From Axinella damicornis (taxonomy: Eukaryota; Porifera; Demospongiae; Axinellida; Axinellidae): 64,000 nt of DNA. Below, in pieces: positions 63,022 through 64,000 of the stretch. Positions within the stretch are counted from its first letter, which is position 1, and each line of letters opens with the position of its first letter. Below the pieces are notes generated by a model. The model searched no databases. It was not told the DNA's origin and worked only from the letters and a program-made list of their open reading frames with translations. A program made the position numbers and the translations under genes. Location: positions 1 to 64,000 of the forward strand of contig OZ007514.1 of NCBI GenBank assembly GCA_963931865.1. Reading direction: 5' to 3'.

Positions 63022-64000
63022 AAGGTGTATATGCGCATGTGTGTGTGTGGCCATGGTACATGGTGTAGCAAACCACAGTGGGCCATTGGTGTCCCGCTCC
63101 TACTCACTTTGTTCCCAATGAAAGCCACCAGTTTGGCCAATCCTTCTCCCTCCACAAACGCCTTCCGACAGCCAGCTGCAAGGTGACAGAATGCAAAATG
63201 CAAGAAAGTGCATAAACTGACGACACTGTTAGGGATTGCACTCACACGAGAGATTCCAATTTGGTAATCACATACCCCTCCCACTACACACAGCGGTGAC
63301 CGCTGCCCACTCCCTCACCATCGTGCATGCATGAAGTGAGTGTCTTCAGAGCCAGCTCCTGTACAATGGCATACTCTGACTCCAGCAGCTCCAGCAGGGT
63401 GGGTAGGCCTGGAGGAGGGAGGGGGAGCTTATGTATGATGGGTCACAGGGAGAGAGAGGGAGGGGGTGAATGTCCCACCTCCGGCCTCCCGGATGGCTGG
63501 TCTGCTCTGGTAGTGCTCCACCAGCAGGCTTAATGCCTTCACACAGTTGCGCTGCAGAGAGGGAGGGGGAAAGGGGAGGAGGAGGAGGAGGAGGAGAAGG
63601 GAAGTACATGTACAGCTCACACACACACTGCAAGGTGACTTGACAATGATGCATTCACTGCATAGCCCCACTGGTTGTTTTCAGGTTAGTCTAAAGTCAG
63701 TGTACTACATAGTAGGCTCTGAGAATGTACATGTTGAACTATGTGGAGGATCTCGTGTCCCTAACCCATGGTTCTGTTATGACAGTTCCCCACCTGCACA
63801 TCCGGGTCAGTCGAGTGGAGCAGGGCAATGAGTGGCTCGTGGGCAGAGTGCTTCTGGAGTTCCACCTTGAACGAATACTCCCCTGGGTTGTGTGTGTGCG
63901 TGTGCATGAGAGGGTATAGCAGGCTACTCTCATCCCTAGGTTCTCACACCTCAACCTGCATGGAGCTGTGAGAACCTGCAAACGACGGCTTCAGTCTTTA
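56361..64000 (-). CDS. ARMC3: ARMC3, armadillo-repeat flagellar protein (5' end missing)
   Basis: Sixteen exons (the first cut by the window edge) join in phase: 63956-64000 (partial), 63794-63882, 63479-63551, 63319-63408, 63108-63175, 62757-62909, 62469-62499, 62298-62360, 61777-61948, 60954-61063, 60683-60822, 60480-60616, 60164-60335, 57852-58078, 57446-57637, 57026-57182 and 56361-56549. Armadillo repeats come first (EPLIALLHSTDPDVQRNCVK, LPTLLELLESEYAIVQELAL, KILHEQEVEKTFVQL, RVEALVQLLGDSEAECRQFA), then the segment ending LPAKYWVTGHLAPTDILME, a Ser/Pro-rich linker, and the C-terminal EDR1-like domain (GVFQHRALLFK, GVGCSLVRGEYGRHWNEV, FTVDLMFQPGHLM). ARMC3 is needed for sperm flagella in mammals. 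Introns are loaded with tandem repeats, and one 2.1-kb intron is mostly a 24-bp array. The donor of exon 60954-61063 is the first GT of a (GT)n tract. Confidence 0.92.
57186..57293. repeat. Tandem repeat GTGGGCAGAGGGAGGGAGGA
   Basis: Four units with or without TCGATACA in the ARMC3 intron just beyond the acceptor of exon 57026-57182. Confidence 0.9.
58289..60083. repeat. 24-bp minisatellite, about 75 copies
   Basis: Units of ACAACACAGCAACAGAGTGA plus GGGG with GAGCGA variants, a rarer ACAATACAGCAACAGTGTGA unit and 26-bp units with two extra G. The variant order around 58866-58970 recurs about 534 bp later at 59399-59503, showing higher-order duplication. It fills most of an ARMC3 intron (58079-60163). 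Several frames are open for hundreds of codons only because 24 is divisible by three. Confidence 0.97.
60884..60953. repeat. (CA)n tract at an ARMC3 splice donor
   Basis: About 70 bp of CA with CAGACA interruptions. On the coding strand this is GTGTGT... and begins immediately after the exon end GATG, so the donor is part of the microsatellite. Confidence 0.9.
61229..61755. repeat. 47-bp minisatellite, about 11 copies
   Basis: Units of CAGTGGAACCTCTACACTAG followed by AGTGTGTCAGCCACCTCCAG and CAGCTACA, with single-base and CAG-length variants. Intronic in ARMC3. Confidence 0.96.
61974..62230. repeat. (GGGA)n array and degenerate flank
   Basis: A pure GGGA run of about 100 bp grades into GGGACGGACGGGAGGG-type sequence. 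Intronic in ARMC3. G-rich on the plus strand, C/T-rich on the coding strand. Confidence 0.93.
62637..62745. repeat. 19-bp tandem repeat (CCGCCACTGTCCTGGTCAG)
   Basis: Five to six units with small changes, ending at the donor of ARMC3 exon 62757-62909. Confidence 0.9.
62934..63018. repeat. (GT)n microsatellite
   Basis: About 80 bp of uninterrupted GT on the plus strand in an ARMC3 intron, 25 bp from the acceptor of exon 62757-62909. Confidence 0.95.

Overview
This is the left end of a eukaryotic chromosome, almost certainly an animal and most likely a sponge or another early-branching metazoan. The evidence is a terminal (CCCTAA)n telomere, intron-rich genes with GT-AG introns, and single genes for animal families: an SH2-SH2-PTP phosphatase of the SHP/corkscrew type, brambleberry, a cation-dependent mannose-6-phosphate receptor, LRRC23, TTLL10, TBC1D24, ARMC3 and AGTRAP. 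The species guess is inference; the sequence alone does not prove it.

Layout. 1-2030 is pure telomere repeat. 2031-4578 is a homogeneous 32-bp subtelomeric satellite whose unit keeps a telomere-like core. About 5.37-8.22 kb is a palindrome-rich 22-bp minisatellite, followed by a second palindromic repeat to 8.4 kb. 8.6-10.3 kb holds two oppositely oriented copies of a TTAA-flanked MITE. The first gene starts (reading leftward) at 17.35 kb and ends near 11.57 kb. From there to the right edge I could assemble twelve genes exon by exon from splice sites, phase continuity and family resemblance: AGTRAP-like (-), M6PR-like (-), two tandem ABCG half-transporters (+,+), LRRC23 (-), TBC1D24-like (+), a small CDCA3/TOME-1-like gene (-), an NlpC/P60-TTLL10 fusion (+), brambleberry (-), SHP phosphatase (-), C1orf50/DUF2452 (+), and ARMC3 (-, 5' end outside the window). 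Genes are packed tightly. Several pairs share head-to-head promoters of 100-175 bp: M6PR/ABCG-A, LRRC23/TBC1D24, CDCA3/TTLL10 and SHP/C1orf50.

Functional themes. LRRC23, TTLL10 and ARMC3 are cilium or sperm-flagellum genes in animals, and brambleberry acts in nuclear fusion after fertilisation. Two of the head-to-head promoters contain 13-bp sequences that fit the RFX X-box consensus, the usual switch for ciliary genes. The CDCA3-like gene has tandem TTTGAA (CHR-like) elements typical of G2/M genes.

Repeats. Introns carry most of the non-coding variety: minisatellites (24-bp x about 75 and 47-bp x about 11 in ARMC3, 37-bp in AGTRAP, 28-bp in brambleberry), long CA/GT tracts that sometimes form the splice site itself, and non-autonomous DNA transposons of at least four types (piggyBac-like TTAA elements, an unrelated TTAA palindromic element, a hAT-like CAGGG element and a Mutator-like element with a 9-bp target duplication). 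A dispersed hairpin family with TAGCCTCGTTCCCAGGC ends is also present. Most long open reading frames in the repeat regions are artefacts of repeat units divisible by three or rich in palindromes.
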